From an uncultured Christensenella sp. (lineage in GTDB: Bacteria; Bacillota; Clostridia; Christensenellales; Pumilibacteraceae): a stretch of DNA of 64,000 nt. The notes under the pieces were generated by a model, which saw nothing but the letters and a program-made list of their open reading frames with translations, ran no database searches and was not told where the DNA came from. How positions within the stretch are numbered: the stretch's first letter is position 1; every line of letters begins with the position of its first letter. The translations under genes were made by a program, and so were the position numbers. Below, piece after piece: positions 34,264 to 43,548 of this stretch. The stretch covers positions 124,001-188,000 of the forward strand of contig CAJTLV010000001.1 in assembly GCA_910577435.1 (NCBI GenBank), read 5' to 3'.

Positions 34264-35640
34264 TTAGTTTTCTTGGGGCAGAAATTCATCGAGATACTCG
34301 TCGTGTATACGTTTCAACTCACTGCGCGGCAGTATCGCAAGCAGTTTCCAACCGACGTTAAGCGTCTCTTCGATAGTGCGGTTTGTAGTAAAGCCCTGAT
34401 TGATATACTGTTTTTCGAATTCTTCGGCAAACTTGGCATACAGCTTATCCACATCCGAAAGCGCCGCCTCGCCGAGTATCGCGCCGAGTTCCTTTGCGTC
34501 CTTGCCGCGCGCATACGCAGAGAACAGCTGATTCATAGTGTCGGCGTGATCTTTGCGCGTTTTACCATTACCTATGCCCTTGTCTTTCAATCGCGACAGC
34601 GACGGCAGAACGTCTATCGGCGGGTTGAGACCCTTTTTATAAAGCTCGCGCGACAGAATTATTTGTCCTTCCGTTATATAACCCGTAAGATCGGGAATGG
34701 GGTGCGTTTTGTCGTCTTCGGGCATCGTCAGTATCGGTATAAGCGTTATAGAGCCTTTCTTTCCGCGTATACGCCCCGCGCGCTCGTATATTGTCGCAAG
34801 GTCGGTGTAAAGGTATCCCGGATAGCCGCGCCGACCTGGAACTTCGCGCCGTGCCGCCGAAATCTCACGCAACGCCTCTGCATAATTGGTAATATCGGTC
34901 ATTATAACAAGCACGTGCATATCGCACTCGAATGCGAGATACTCCGCCGCAGTCATAGCCATTCTCGGAGTATTTATGCGCTCTACCGCCGGATCGTTCG
35001 CGAGGTTGAGGAACATCACCGTTCTGTCGATAGCGCCCGTACGACGGAAATCGCTTATAAAAAACTCGCTCTCCTCATACGTAATACCCATTGCCGCGAA
35101 TACAACGGCAAACTTATCGTCGGTATTTTTTACCTGTGCCTGACGCGCTATCTGTGCGGCAAGATCGGCATGAGGAAGTCCCGAAGCCGAGAACACGGGC
35201 AGTTTCTGTCCGCGAACGAGCGTGTTGAGTCCGTCTATCGCGCTTACACCGGTTTGGATAAACTCGTTGGGATAATCGCGAGCGACGGGATTAATCGGAC
35301 TGCCGTTTATGTCGAGACTCTTTTCGGGCAACAGCTCCGCGCCGCCGTCGATGGGATTGCCCATACCGTCGAATACGCGACCGAGCATATCGTGCGCCAC
35401 TTTAAGCTCTATCGCCTTGCCCGTAAACGCCGCCTTTGCCGCCGCAATTTGCAACCCGCGCGTCGGTGCGAAAAGCTGAACGAGCGCCTTGTCGCCGTCC
35501 ACTTCGAGTACGCGGCCGAGCCGCGTCTCGCCAGAGCTTTGAGAAATCTTGACAAGCTCGTTATATTTAACGCCCTCGACCTGCTCGACAAGCATAAGCG
35601 GGCCGACGACCTCTTTTATTGTGCGGTATTCCTTGCGCAT
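34264..35640 (-). CDS. V-type ATP synthase/ATPase subunit B
   Basis: Non-catalytic nucleotide-site subunit of the A3B3 head. The 458 residues are of normal length, with the beta-barrel N-terminus (YRTIKEVVGPLMLVEQVEGV), FDGMGNPIDGGAELLPE and FSASGLPHADLAAQIARQA. No Walker A P-loop is present, as expected for B. VLVIMTDITNYAEALREISA and EVPGRRGYPGYLYTDLATIYERAGR are also recognisable. AGGGAGGT precedes the ATG. It sits between A and D as usual. Confidence 0.96.
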   Translation of the reverse strand: MRKEYRTIKEVVGPLMLVEQVEGVKYNELVKISQSSGETRLGRVLEVDGDKALVQLFAPTRGLQIAAAKAAFTGKAIELKVAHDMLGRVFDGMGNPIDGGAELLPEKSLDINGSPINPVARDYPNEFIQTGVSAIDGLNTLVRGQKLPVFSASGLPHADLAAQIARQAQVKNTDDKFAVVFAAMGITYEESEFFISDFRRTGAIDRTVMFLNLANDPAVERINTPRMAMTAAEYLAFECDMHVLVIMTDITNYAEALREISAARREVPGRRGYPGYLYTDLATIYERAGRIRGKKGSITLIPILTMPEDDKTHPIPDLTGYITEGQIILSRELYKKGLNPPIDVLPSLSRLKDKGIGNGKTRKDHADTMNQLFSAYARGKDAKELGAILGEAALSDVDKLYAKFAEEFEKQYINQGFTTNRTIEETLNVGWKLLAILPRSELKRIHDEYLDEFLPQEN

Positions 35641-35687
35641 TTTTTACCTCCCTGTGCGGCGTCAGCCGAATAAAACGGATATTCCGA

Positions 35688-37442
35688 TCATTCGCCGTCG
35701 GACTTCAATTCCGCGAGTTGTTTTATCATTTCGTCGTGAAGTTCGTCAAGCGTACCGATGTCATCTTCCTTGACGTACTTCGCTCTGCCTATTCGCTCGC
35801 GGCACGGCACTGCAAGCACTGCGTCTATATCCACGCCGCGATCGAGCGCGCGCTGTGCTCTGAAATAAAAATCGACGATGAGTTTGAGCATTTTGAACTG
35901 CTTTTTGAGCGAGGTGTACGTATCAACCTCGTGGAACGAGTTCTGATGCAAGTAGTCCTCGCGCACAGACTTCGCGGCTTCCATTGTGAGCCTGTCTCGC
36001 GGCGAAAGCGCGTCCATACCGACAAGTCTTACTATCTCGTCGAGTTTGGCTTCTTCCTGCAAAATCTTGCTGATTTCTGAGCAATAAGCATTAAACTGCG
36101 CATCGACGTTCTTTCCGAACCAATCGGCAAGTCTGTCGCTGTACAGCGAATAGCTTACTAGCCAGTCGATAGCGGGAAAATGCCGTTTGTACGCGAGCGC
36201 GCTCGAAAGTCCCCAGTATACTTTGACAATGCGCAGCGTCGCTTGGCTTACAGGCTCGGACATATCGCCGCCCGGAGGAGAGACAGCACCGATAGCCGTT
36301 ACCGATCCCGTGCGTTCGGAACTACCGAGTATTCGCACCGATCCCGCCCGCTCGTAAAACTCCGCAAGCCGACTCGAAAGATATGCCGGATAACCCTCCT
36401 CACCGGGCATTTCTTGCAATCTGCCGCTCATTTCACGGAGCGCTTCCGCCCAACGCGACGTAGAGTCCGCCATAATAGCTACAGAATATCCCATATCGCG
36501 GTAGTATTCTGCTATCGTAATGCCTGTGTAGATACTCGCCTCGCGCGCCGCAACGGGCATATCGGAAGTGTTCGCAATGAGAACGGTACGCTTCATAAGC
36601 GGTTGCCCCGTTTTCGGGTCGATAAGTTCGGGGAACTCGTTAAGAACGTCGGTCATCTCGTTGCCGCGCTCGCCGCAACCTACGTATACAATGAGATCGG
36701 CGTCCGACCATTTCGCAAGCGCGTGTTGCAATACGGTTTTGCCCGACCCGAACGGACCGGGTACTGCGGCAACACCGCCGCGCGCTATCGGGAACAGCGT
36801 ATCTACTACGCGTTGTCCCGTAATGAGCGGCTCTATGGGCGGAAGTTTTTCCTTATACGGTCTGCCGCGACGTACCGGCCAGCGTTGAAGCATACACACG
36901 TTATGCTTTTCCTTGCCGTCCGCAACGACGGCAACGGTCTCGTCTATCGTGAACTTGCCCTTTTCTATCTTTTCTATCTTGCCGGATACGCCGAACGGCA
37001 CCATAATTTTGTGGGTTATGACTTCGTTCTCGTTCACCGTGCCTATTACATCTCCGCTCGTCACCTCATCGCCCTTTTTGACGGTAGGAACAAACTCCCA
37101 CTTTTTACTGTGGTCGAGCGCCGCCGCGCCGACGCCTCTGTCGATACGGTCGCCCGACAGCTTGGCAAGTTCTTCGAGCGGACGCTGAATGCCGTCGTAG
37201 ATACCGCCGATAAGTCCCGGACCGAGTTCGACGGACAGCGGCTGTTCGGTCGATTCGACGATCTCGCCCGTACCGAGCATACTCGTCTCCTCATAAACCT
37301 GAATGGACGCGCGATCGCCGCGAAGTTCTATCACCTCGCCGATGAGTCCTTTATCGGATACGCGCACAACGTCGTACATCTTGACGTTCTGCATACCGTC
37401 CGCTACGATGAGCGGTCCGCTTATCTTGATTATTTTACCCAT
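35688..37442 (-). CDS. V-type ATP synthase/ATPase catalytic subunit A
   Basis: Catalytic subunit that hydrolyses or makes ATP. The 584 residues have the P-loop GPFGSGKTVLQHALAKW, the catalytic-Glu region VGCGERGNEMTDVL and MADSTSRWAEALREMSGRL. The extra V/A-type insertion between the barrel and P-loop (about 110-200) is present, with the LQRWPVRRGRP segment. The ATG at 37442 (MGKIIKISGPL) is preferred over the open extension upstream. A GGAGG lies 12 nt before it. Distance from F is 74 bp. Confidence 0.97.
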   Translation of the reverse strand: MGKIIKISGPLIVADGMQNVKMYDVVRVSDKGLIGEVIELRGDRASIQVYEETSMLGTGEIVESTEQPLSVELGPGLIGGIYDGIQRPLEELAKLSGDRIDRGVGAAALDHSKKWEFVPTVKKGDEVTSGDVIGTVNENEVITHKIMVPFGVSGKIEKIEKGKFTIDETVAVVADGKEKHNVCMLQRWPVRRGRPYKEKLPPIEPLITGQRVVDTLFPIARGGVAAVPGPFGSGKTVLQHALAKWSDADLIVYVGCGERGNEMTDVLNEFPELIDPKTGQPLMKRTVLIANTSDMPVAAREASIYTGITIAEYYRDMGYSVAIMADSTSRWAEALREMSGRLQEMPGEEGYPAYLSSRLAEFYERAGSVRILGSSERTGSVTAIGAVSPPGGDMSEPVSQATLRIVKVYWGLSSALAYKRHFPAIDWLVSYSLYSDRLADWFGKNVDAQFNAYCSEISKILQEEAKLDEIVRLVGMDALSPRDRLTMEAAKSVREDYLHQNSFHEVDTYTSLKKQFKMLKLIVDFYFRAQRALDRGVDIDAVLAVPCRERIGRAKYVKEDDIGTLDELHDEMIKQLAELKSDGE

Positions 37443-37516
37443 AACTTTAAGTGTCCTCCGTATGAGGTGTTCTTTCAAAGTGCGAGTGCCGTATGCGCGA
37501 CCGCACTGTTTTTGCG

Positions 37517-37849
37517 TTACTTATCGTTGAATATTATATCCACGCCGACCGCTTTTTCCACGTCGCGTTTAAGGCCTTTCATACCGAACCCGTTCGAACC
37601 GTTCGCGCCGGGTATAGACAAAACCGCAGGATAAGTCTGCTGTTTCAGTTTATCCATAAGCTGTTCCATTTGCACGGCGTAGTTCTCCGTTACCAGAATA
37701 ACTGCGTACTCGTCGGCTTTGGCGAGCGTGCGTAACACGTCCGCCGCCTGATATTCGTCGGTCACCTTGTACACCGCCGCTCCTATCGCCAAAAACGCAG
37801 TGACGGTTTCGCCGTCGCCGATCACGGCTATCTTGCCTGTCTTTTCCAT
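37517..37849 (-). CDS. V-type ATP synthase/ATPase subunit F
   Basis: Small subunit that binds D in the central rotor shaft. The 110 residues show the family pattern: KIAVIGDGETVTAFLAIGA at the start, then ADEYAVILVTENYA and YPAVLSIPGANG. It starts 9 bp after subunit C and lies between C and A, the standard place. Confidence 0.92.
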   Translation of the reverse strand: MEKTGKIAVIGDGETVTAFLAIGAAVYKVTDEYQAADVLRTLAKADEYAVILVTENYAVQMEQLMDKLKQQTYPAVLSIPGANGSNGFGMKGLKRDVEKAVGVDIIFNDK

Positions 37850-37858
37850 AAACTCGAC

Positions 37859-38776
37859 CTATCGGTAAATGTTGGGTATGCGCGTATAGAACAGATCTCG
37901 CGCGTTTGTCTTTATACAGACCAGAGCCGTTTTTACCGTTTTCAACTCCGTTCTGGTGCGCGCGTAATAATTCATAAACGGCTCGTCACTCGTCATATCG
38001 ACGCACAGTCTGTCCGTCATAAGGCATAAAAAGTCGTCCGCCTCGCGCTCGAACGCGCCGAGATCGGAAAAATTCCGCTCTTCCGCTCGCTCCGCCGCAT
38101 CCGCATACGGCGTGCCGGCAAAACATTCCGAAAAACTATCCGCCGTTACGCTTTCGCGCAGTTTATCGAGTTTGATTTTCCCGCCGTCTATGAACTCGTC
38201 TCGGTTGATACCGAGTCTTTTCATACGCGCCGCCGACAGAATGTTTTTCAAATCGATCTCCGCGCGGAAATATCTCTTTACCGCGCCTGCGCTTACGCCC
38301 AAAATATGCTTATACATCGTGCGCGCAACCGCAAGATCGATCTCCTGAGGGCGTTTCTCTTCCGCCTCGTCGAGAGCGACCAACACACCGGACAAGTCAT
38401 TGTCGCACTGAGAATAATCGCCGCCGACGATAAGCGACGGATCGAGTGCCGTGCGATAGTATCCGTCGTCGGGAATGACCGTAAAACGCGACTTGTAAGC
38501 GAGTTTGGCGTTGTTATACCGAAACGGCGCAGTCAAAGCGTCCGCCGTTCCGTCACTCGAAGCGTTCTCTTCCACAAACTCGATGAGCGAATCTGTCTGT
38601 TCTACGACAAACCCGTCGACAGACATATTCGCGTCAACGGCATAACCGTAGTCGCCGAGCATTTTCAGCGCTGTGGCTACGTCGGGTGCTTCTACAACTC
38701 GGCGAAGTCGCTCCTCGTCGAGTTTGTTTGACGCAAGTTGCGCCAAAGTATTAGCATATATTTTGGATACCGCCAT
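37859..38776 (-). CDS. V-type ATP synthase/ATPase subunit C
   Basis: Funnel-shaped subunit that couples the central shaft to the membrane ring. The 305 residues are mostly helical. Family features include YANTLAQLASNKLDEERLRRVVEA near the start and NAKLAYKSRF with the following ESL-type repeats. The start is ATG 38776 with GGGG 7-10 nt upstream. It lies 17 bp after subunit E. Confidence 0.9.
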   Translation of the reverse strand: MAVSKIYANTLAQLASNKLDEERLRRVVEAPDVATALKMLGDYGYAVDANMSVDGFVVEQTDSLIEFVEENASSDGTADALTAPFRYNNAKLAYKSRFTVIPDDGYYRTALDPSLIVGGDYSQCDNDLSGVLVALDEAEEKRPQEIDLAVARTMYKHILGVSAGAVKRYFRAEIDLKNILSAARMKRLGINRDEFIDGGKIKLDKLRESVTADSFSECFAGTPYADAAERAEERNFSDLGAFEREADDFLCLMTDRLCVDMTSDEPFMNYYARTRTELKTVKTALVCIKTNARDLFYTRIPNIYR

Positions 38777-38793
38777 TCTATATCCCCACCCGA

Positions 38794-39372
38794 TCACAGA
38801 CCGAGCTTTTTCGCTACGTCCGACACAGTGCGCTCACGAAGATCCGCAACTATCTCGTCGACGGTGAAATCACGGTCGTAACGACTGTTTCTCAATACAA
38901 CGCCCGCATCGAAATCACCCTTTTCTTTGGACAACGTCAATTTCTTTTTCGTCGACTTAGACAAATTCTTTACCCATTCTGCGGTCAAACGCTTGTCCGA
39001 TTTACCGACTATAATTTCGTCGCCGTCCTCGACGTATGCCGAAACGAGCCGAGCAATAAGTTTTGTATATTCTGCGCTCGGCATCGCAACTATCCTGTCG
39101 CGAACTCCGTCGTAAACGGCGGAAACGCACTTCTGCTTTGCACCGAGTATGATTTTACCGACTTCCAACTCTCCGAGTTTTATTCTGCCGTCGTACACGG
39201 CATTCGCCGCCGCAATTTTTTCCGCGTCGGTTTTTATACGCTGTTCTTCGAGCGCCGCACGCGTTGCTTCGATCAACGCGTTATGCTCGACAGTCGCCTC
39301 GTCGATTATTTTCGATGCTACAGTCCTCGCGCTTGCGAGAATGTCGTCGATCATTTCGTCTTTGCCCTGCAT
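38794..39372 (-). CDS. V-type ATP synthase/ATPase subunit E
   Basis: Peripheral-stalk subunit that pairs with H (G). The 192 residues have a long charged N-terminal helix (DDILASARTVASKIIDEATVE) and a globular C-terminal domain. The frame is open far upstream through the K gene, but the ATG at 39372 with AGAGG upstream gives the normal N-terminus (MQGKDEMIDDIL). It starts 26 bp after subunit K. Confidence 0.9.
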   Translation of the reverse strand: MQGKDEMIDDILASARTVASKIIDEATVEHNALIEATRAALEEQRIKTDAEKIAAANAVYDGRIKLGELEVGKIILGAKQKCVSAVYDGVRDRIVAMPSAEYTKLIARLVSAYVEDGDEIIVGKSDKRLTAEWVKNLSKSTKKKLTLSKEKGDFDAGVVLRNSRYDRDFTVDEIVADLRERTVSDVAKKLGL

Positions 39373-39398
39373 TTTGCGTAAAACCTCTTTTCGAGTCT

Positions 39399-39884
39399 TT
39401 ATACAACAGGCACGATATTGAGCTGCATAACGCCCAAGAACGATATTATGAATGCGAATATTGCGAAAATCTCGACCAACGCAACCATTATGATAGTGCG
39501 TCCGAACATTTTCTCCTGCTTGCCGAGAAGATTTATCGCGCTTATTGCGACGTTGCTCTGCATAAGTGCCGAACCCAAGCCGACAAGCGCTATAGGCATA
39601 CAGTATGCAAACATCAGCCAACTGGTCGAGTCGGATATTGCGGTCATCGACCCACCGAGCGCATTCAGTTGTATGAGTACCATAAAGCCCACGACAAAGC
39701 CGTAAAGTCCCTGAGTGGACGGCAAAAGCTGAAGTATAAGCACCTTACCGAACTTTTCGGGTTGCTTCGTGAGCAGTGCCGACGACGCCTGACCGGCACG
39801 CGAAACACCTATCGCCGAGCCGACGCCTGACAGAATGACGGCTATCGCCGCGCCCAGTATGGCGTAAAAGTTTCCCATTGTCAT
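39399..39884 (-). CDS. V-type ATPase membrane rotor subunit K (proteolipid), sodium-type
   Basis: Forms the c-ring that carries the ion. The 161 residues make four membrane helices from two fused hairpins. Only the second hairpin has the ion-binding carboxylate, E138 in ALVEIFAIFAF. Residues matching the sodium ligands known for Enterococcus hirae NtpK are all present with the same spacing: L54, T57 and Q58 in LLPSTQGLYGF (with Y61), Q109 and E138. Sodium coupling is therefore predicted. AAGGAG stands 9 nt before the ATG, and a 120-bp leader with two small hairpins precedes it, the longest gap in the operon. Confidence 0.95.
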   Translation of the reverse strand: MTMGNFYAILGAAIAVILSGVGSAIGVSRAGQASSALLTKQPEKFGKVLILQLLPSTQGLYGFVVGFMVLIQLNALGGSMTAISDSTSWLMFAYCMPIALVGLGSALMQSNVAISAINLLGKQEKMFGRTIIMVALVEIFAIFAFIISFLGVMQLNIVPVV

Positions 39885-40004
39885 AGTATTTTTCTCCTTT
39901 TTTAATCCGCAGGCTTCGCCTGTTTAATAACTACGTTGACTTTATGCAAGCTTACGATTCGAGTATCTTGCCATCGTCACTGTGACGACACGTTCCGCAA
40001 TAGG

Positions 40005-42026
40005 TTATGCGTACCGTATATGTCTTGTCTTACTGCCGACAGGCTCAAACAGCCTGCCCTCGCCTTCATAGAACTTCCCGTAAAATTCGAGTACTTGCAG
40101 CCGCGCGTTGTGAACGTATGCGCTGAGTACGGCAAGTCCGATATTAAACACGTGAAGAACCACCAAAACAACATATCCAGCAACGCCCAGCGTCAGTCCC
40201 AGCGTATTGAACGCCATCGCTATCGCGCACGAACTGAGAGCCAAGCCGAACAGCCTGCAATACGACAAAAGATCGGACAACAGATTTATAAGCCCGTAAA
40301 TACCCTTAAATCCGCCGAATATCTTGCCGAATACATTCTTATTGGCACGGCCGCCGAACACGATTATCAATGCTATTCCCGCTACCGCAAGCACGATCGC
40401 CGCAGTAGTCAAACCGGATAAAACATTTTCCGGAATCGAGCCGAACGCCGTAAGACCGGGCGTCGGGTTTTTCGCTACCATACCGATCGCCAAACATACA
40501 AGCGCCGCAAACAACAGTATTATCGATCCCGCGTCGAATATCGCCGAGAACGGTCTTCCGTCCTTGCACAGCTTTATAAACATCATCACGTATCCGACGG
40601 TAAGTTGTATTACGCCGAGCGCGACAGACAGATACAGCATTGTCATCGGATCTTCAATCGGGTTGAACCACAACGCGATTTCAGTGTCGCCGAAGTCTAT
40701 ACCGAAATAACTGCCGAACAGTACGCCCCAAAATATCGCCGCAACGCCGCCCCAGCCTATCAGCTGTAAAAGTCTGCGCGTTCCCACGTCGAGTTTTTTG
40801 GAAAAGCCGAGCGACAATCCGACAGCCGCGAGTATCACACCGTAAGCCGCATCGCCTACCATCAATCCGAAGAACAGAAAGAAGAATACGGACATTACGG
40901 GGTTCGGGTCGATTTCGCGGTATTTGGGCGGGCTGTACATATTTGTTATGTCTTCGTAAGGCTCGACCAATTTATTGCTCACGACGAGCGTAGGCGGTGC
41001 GTCGCGCTCTTCGGGAGCAAGCATCTGCACGAAAATATTCGGGCAATCGGCTTTAACTTCCGCAATGACGGATTCCGCAACCGATTCCGGCAACCATCCC
41101 TCTAGCAAAAACGTACTATCCGATTTGAGGAAATTATCGGATACTTCCACACGCTCTATCTCAAGTCCTACAACGTCGTATAAAATACGCAATTCGTCGT
41201 AGTATTTCTCATAATCGAGTGCGCGGCGCGTAAGCTCATATTCGAGCCTATCAACGTCCGCTCTCTCGCTTTGCAACGCCTCTATCATATGCGCTGCGGT
41301 ACAGTCATCGGTATAAGGACATTTTACATACCCGCACGCGCCGAGCAGTCTGTCGACATCCGCGCCCTTATCGCGTTTGTATATGACAGTGACAAGCGCA
41401 CCGTCTCCGACCGATATTGCGTCGAACGCGCACTTATGATCTTTAAGCCCGTCGACGGGAACATCTACGCCGCCGAGATATGCGGCAATGCGTATCCCGC
41501 CGTCTCTGCCGAGAACGGACAACGGCAACGGGAATGACGCATAAGGCGAATAGTCGCGTATCTTATTGTCTATCGCGCCGCGTTTGGTGCGGCAGTCGAC
41601 GGTGTCGAACGAGATATTTTGCAGTTCGTCGCACACGCCCAAAAGATCGTATTCTTTTGCGCGGACATCCGAAAAATCGGCGTGAGTAATGAGCATTCTC
41701 GCCTGTGAAAACTTACGATCCGACAGTTCGAAATCAAGTTCGGGTTTTTCAGAACCCTGCTTTTTAGCGACTTTCTTGCTCTCCGCCAGCATTTCTCGCA
41801 TAGCGATATGCCGTTGCTCGATAAAATCGAGCGCAAAAGAAATCTTACCCTGCTTTAACTTAAGCTCACGAGCAGACGAACCGTCGCCGCGTTCCAAGCT
41901 CGGTTTTGCCGTCGGTTCGTCGGTTGCGCGAGCCTCGAAAAGCCCGCGTGCAATCAACCCGTCGATGATTTTATTCTCTTGTGACCGCAACCCCACTAAG
42001 CGGATGTGCGTCATCTTTGCAATCAT
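40005..42026 (-). CDS. V-type ATP synthase/ATPase subunit I
   Basis: Membrane stator subunit, equivalent to a of V-ATPases, holding the ion half-channels. The 673 residues have a cytosolic N-terminal part with coiled-coil segments (about 1-340). About seven or eight membrane helices follow, with FFLFFGLMVGDAAYGVIL and LSYCRLFGLALSSCAIAMAFN, the helix with the essential Arg. It follows H by 21 bp. Confidence 0.94.
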   Translation of the reverse strand: MIAKMTHIRLVGLRSQENKIIDGLIARGLFEARATDEPTAKPSLERGDGSSARELKLKQGKISFALDFIEQRHIAMREMLAESKKVAKKQGSEKPELDFELSDRKFSQARMLITHADFSDVRAKEYDLLGVCDELQNISFDTVDCRTKRGAIDNKIRDYSPYASFPLPLSVLGRDGGIRIAAYLGGVDVPVDGLKDHKCAFDAISVGDGALVTVIYKRDKGADVDRLLGACGYVKCPYTDDCTAAHMIEALQSERADVDRLEYELTRRALDYEKYYDELRILYDVVGLEIERVEVSDNFLKSDSTFLLEGWLPESVAESVIAEVKADCPNIFVQMLAPEERDAPPTLVVSNKLVEPYEDITNMYSPPKYREIDPNPVMSVFFFLFFGLMVGDAAYGVILAAVGLSLGFSKKLDVGTRRLLQLIGWGGVAAIFWGVLFGSYFGIDFGDTEIALWFNPIEDPMTMLYLSVALGVIQLTVGYVMMFIKLCKDGRPFSAIFDAGSIILLFAALVCLAIGMVAKNPTPGLTAFGSIPENVLSGLTTAAIVLAVAGIALIIVFGGRANKNVFGKIFGGFKGIYGLINLLSDLLSYCRLFGLALSSCAIAMAFNTLGLTLGVAGYVVLVVLHVFNIGLAVLSAYVHNARLQVLEFYGKFYEGEGRLFEPVGSKTRHIRYA

Positions 42027-42047
42027 AGAACCACCGTTTGTTTCTCT

Positions 42048-42407
42048 TTACAACGACTTCAGAAGTTCTGTCGCCAATTTGTCTATATTTTTGCGGTTGG
42101 CTTCGACTATCTGTTCTCCGCGCTTTTCCGCATCCGATCTCATTCTTTCACACTCGGCTTCGGCACGCGCGGCGGCGTCCGCGATAGCCTTGTCCTTAGC
42201 TATCGCCGCTTCGCCGACTGCGTTCGATTTCAGATCGCGTTCTCTCGTCGCCGCATCGAGCTGTATAGCCTTTACGGACATCTCCGCTTGCGCGATTATT
42301 CTGCGCGCCTCTGCCTCCGCAGATAAGATGTGTTCGATCGCGGCGGACAGTTCGCTGTCAAGACTTTCTCTTTCCGCGTATTCGACGGCAGGTTTCTTAT
42401 TTGCCAT
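42048..42407 (-). CDS. V-type ATPase subunit H/G (peripheral stalk)
   Basis: A 119-residue, almost entirely helical Ala/Glu/Arg-rich protein (AEAEARRIIAQAEMSV and following) of the AhaH/G type. It is expected to form the stalk coiled coil with subunit E. The ATG at 42407 (MANKKPAVEYAE) has GAGGAG 4 nt upstream and lies inside the last codons of rpiB, an 11-bp overlap. It is the first ATPase gene of the operon. Confidence 0.85.
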   Translation of the reverse strand: MANKKPAVEYAERESLDSELSAAIEHILSAEAEARRIIAQAEMSVKAIQLDAATRERDLKSNAVGEAAIAKDKAIADAAARAEAECERMRSDAEKRGEQIVEANRKNIDKLATELLKSL

Positions 42408-42843
42408 ACTTCTCCTCATGCGCCATTATCTTATCGACGCGGTTCGAGTGTCTGCCGCCCGCAAACTCGGTAGTCATAAACGCCTCTACAATTTCAAGCG
42501 CGGTATTCACATCGGTATTGGACGCACCTAAAGCCAGCATATTCGCGTTGTTGTGCTCGCGACATAACCGACCCATATCGACCGAAGTACATAGCGCGCA
42601 TCGTATCCCGTGTACCTTATTGGCACATATGCTCATTCCCACACCGGTCTTGCAAATCACGATACCGCGCGCAGCTTCTTCTTTCGCCACGCTCTCCGCA
42701 ACCGCATAACCGTAATCGGGATAATCGACCGAAGCGGCGCTGTCCGTGCCGAGATCTTTGACCGTCTCGCCCATTGCTTTCAGCTTGGCTATAACAGCCG
42801 CTTTAAGCTCGATACCACCGTGATCGCACGCGATATAAACCAT
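42397..42843 (-). CDS. rpiB: Ribose-5-phosphate isomerase B
   Basis: Interconverts ribose 5-phosphate and ribulose 5-phosphate in the pentose phosphate pathway. The 148 residues have YIACDHGGIELK, DYPDYGYAVAESV, the catalytic Cys64 in IVICKTGVGMSICANK and HNNANMLALG. The family's usual CGTG is CKTG here, a substitution next to the active site. Its 3' end overlaps subunit H, so it is co-transcribed with the V-ATPase. The pairing with an arginine phosphatase just upstream matches ywlE-ywlF order in Bacillus. Confidence 0.95.
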   Translation of the reverse strand: MVYIACDHGGIELKAAVIAKLKAMGETVKDLGTDSAASVDYPDYGYAVAESVAKEEAARGIVICKTGVGMSICANKVHGIRCALCTSVDMGRLCREHNNANMLALGASNTDVNTALEIVEAFMTTEFAGGRHSNRVDKIMAHEEKYGK

Positions 42844-42890
42844 ACAGTCCTCCGTTTAGCATTAGGCACGATGCCGCCTTAGCTTAGTAT

Positions 42891-42919
42891 ATTGTACCAC
42901 AAACTAATTTATAAGTCAC
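42891..42919 (-). promoter_or_regulatory. Promoter for rpiB and the V-ATPase operon
   Basis: On the minus strand GTGACT (42914-42919) and TACAAT (42891-42896) are 17 bp apart. The leader to rpiB would be about 40 nt. No other promoter as good is seen before subunit D, so this may serve ten genes. Confidence 0.55.
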
Positions 42920-42989
42920 TCTTTTTGTCGCAAGTTTAACTCGAAATTTTTAGACGATTTTCTATTTATAGAATCATCTGCACATTATG

Positions 42990-43481
42990 TTAATTTCGAA
43001 CATCGGCAAATCGGTTGCGCTTTTCGTCGCACAACGCAAGAATGTCGTCGAATGCGTTTTTGATCTGCATTGCTGTTTCCAAGTAAACGCCGAGCGATGC
43101 GCCGAAAGGATCGACGACAGGATTTGCGGTTATGTCGGCGAATGACACCGCATTGTCGCCGCACGCCCGTGCCTGCTCCGCCGTCATTGTTACGACAAGA
43201 TCGGCATCTTTAGACATTTGGACGGTGAACACTCTCGCTTTCCTTTCGGGATTATGGTCTACACCGAGAACGTCAAGGGCCTGATGTGCTTCTTCGGTCA
43301 GTTTCGTACCGCGCTCGGCGTACAGCCCCGCGCTCGACACCGCAAAATCTCCGCCGCGTTTTTTATCCTTGAGATACGCCTTGAACATAAATTCCGCCAT
43401 CGGCGAGCGGCACGTATTGCCCGTACATACAAACATAATATTGAATTTTTTCCTGACGGATCTTTCTTTATTGTCTGACAT
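42990..43481 (-). CDS. ywlE: Protein arginine phosphatase (YwlE-type LMW phosphatase)
   Basis: Low-molecular-weight phosphatase fold. The P-loop reads CTGNTCRSPM (C19-R25). Thr23 at the position of YwlE Thr11 marks arginine-phosphate specificity; tyrosine phosphatases have Ile or Leu there. The general-acid motif is DPFG. The 163 residues include a short basic N-terminal extension. The ATG at 43481 follows GAGG. Partners McsB or ClpC are not in the window. Specificity is inferred from the one residue and the rpiB neighbour. Confidence 0.85.
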   Translation of the reverse strand: MSDNKERSVRKKFNIMFVCTGNTCRSPMAEFMFKAYLKDKKRGGDFAVSSAGLYAERGTKLTEEAHQALDVLGVDHNPERKARVFTVQMSKDADLVVTMTAEQARACGDNAVSFADITANPVVDPFGASLGVYLETAMQIKNAFDDILALCDEKRNRFADVRN

Positions 43482-43519
43482 AAGAATTTCCTCTTAAAAG
43501 TCGGTAACCGCATATCGAT

Positions 43520-43548
43520 ATAATACCACAAAACGCGTCTTTTGTCAA
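43520..43548 (-). promoter_or_regulatory. Sigma-A promoter for the arginine phosphatase gene
   Basis: On the minus strand TTGACA (43543-43548) and TATTAT (43520-43525) are 17 bp apart, about 30 nt before the ribosome site. It lies between the giant gene's terminator and the phosphatase gene. Confidence 0.75.

Noticed and set aside
34213..35673. Plus-strand open frame of about 486 codons opposite V-ATPase subunit B
   Set aside because: Same reason: the opposite strand is a complete, conserved subunit B gene.
36180..37634. Plus-strand open frame opposite V-ATPase subunit A
   Set aside because: The minus strand encodes a highly conserved subunit here. The plus frame gives a His/Arg/Tyr-rich product typical of antisense translation.
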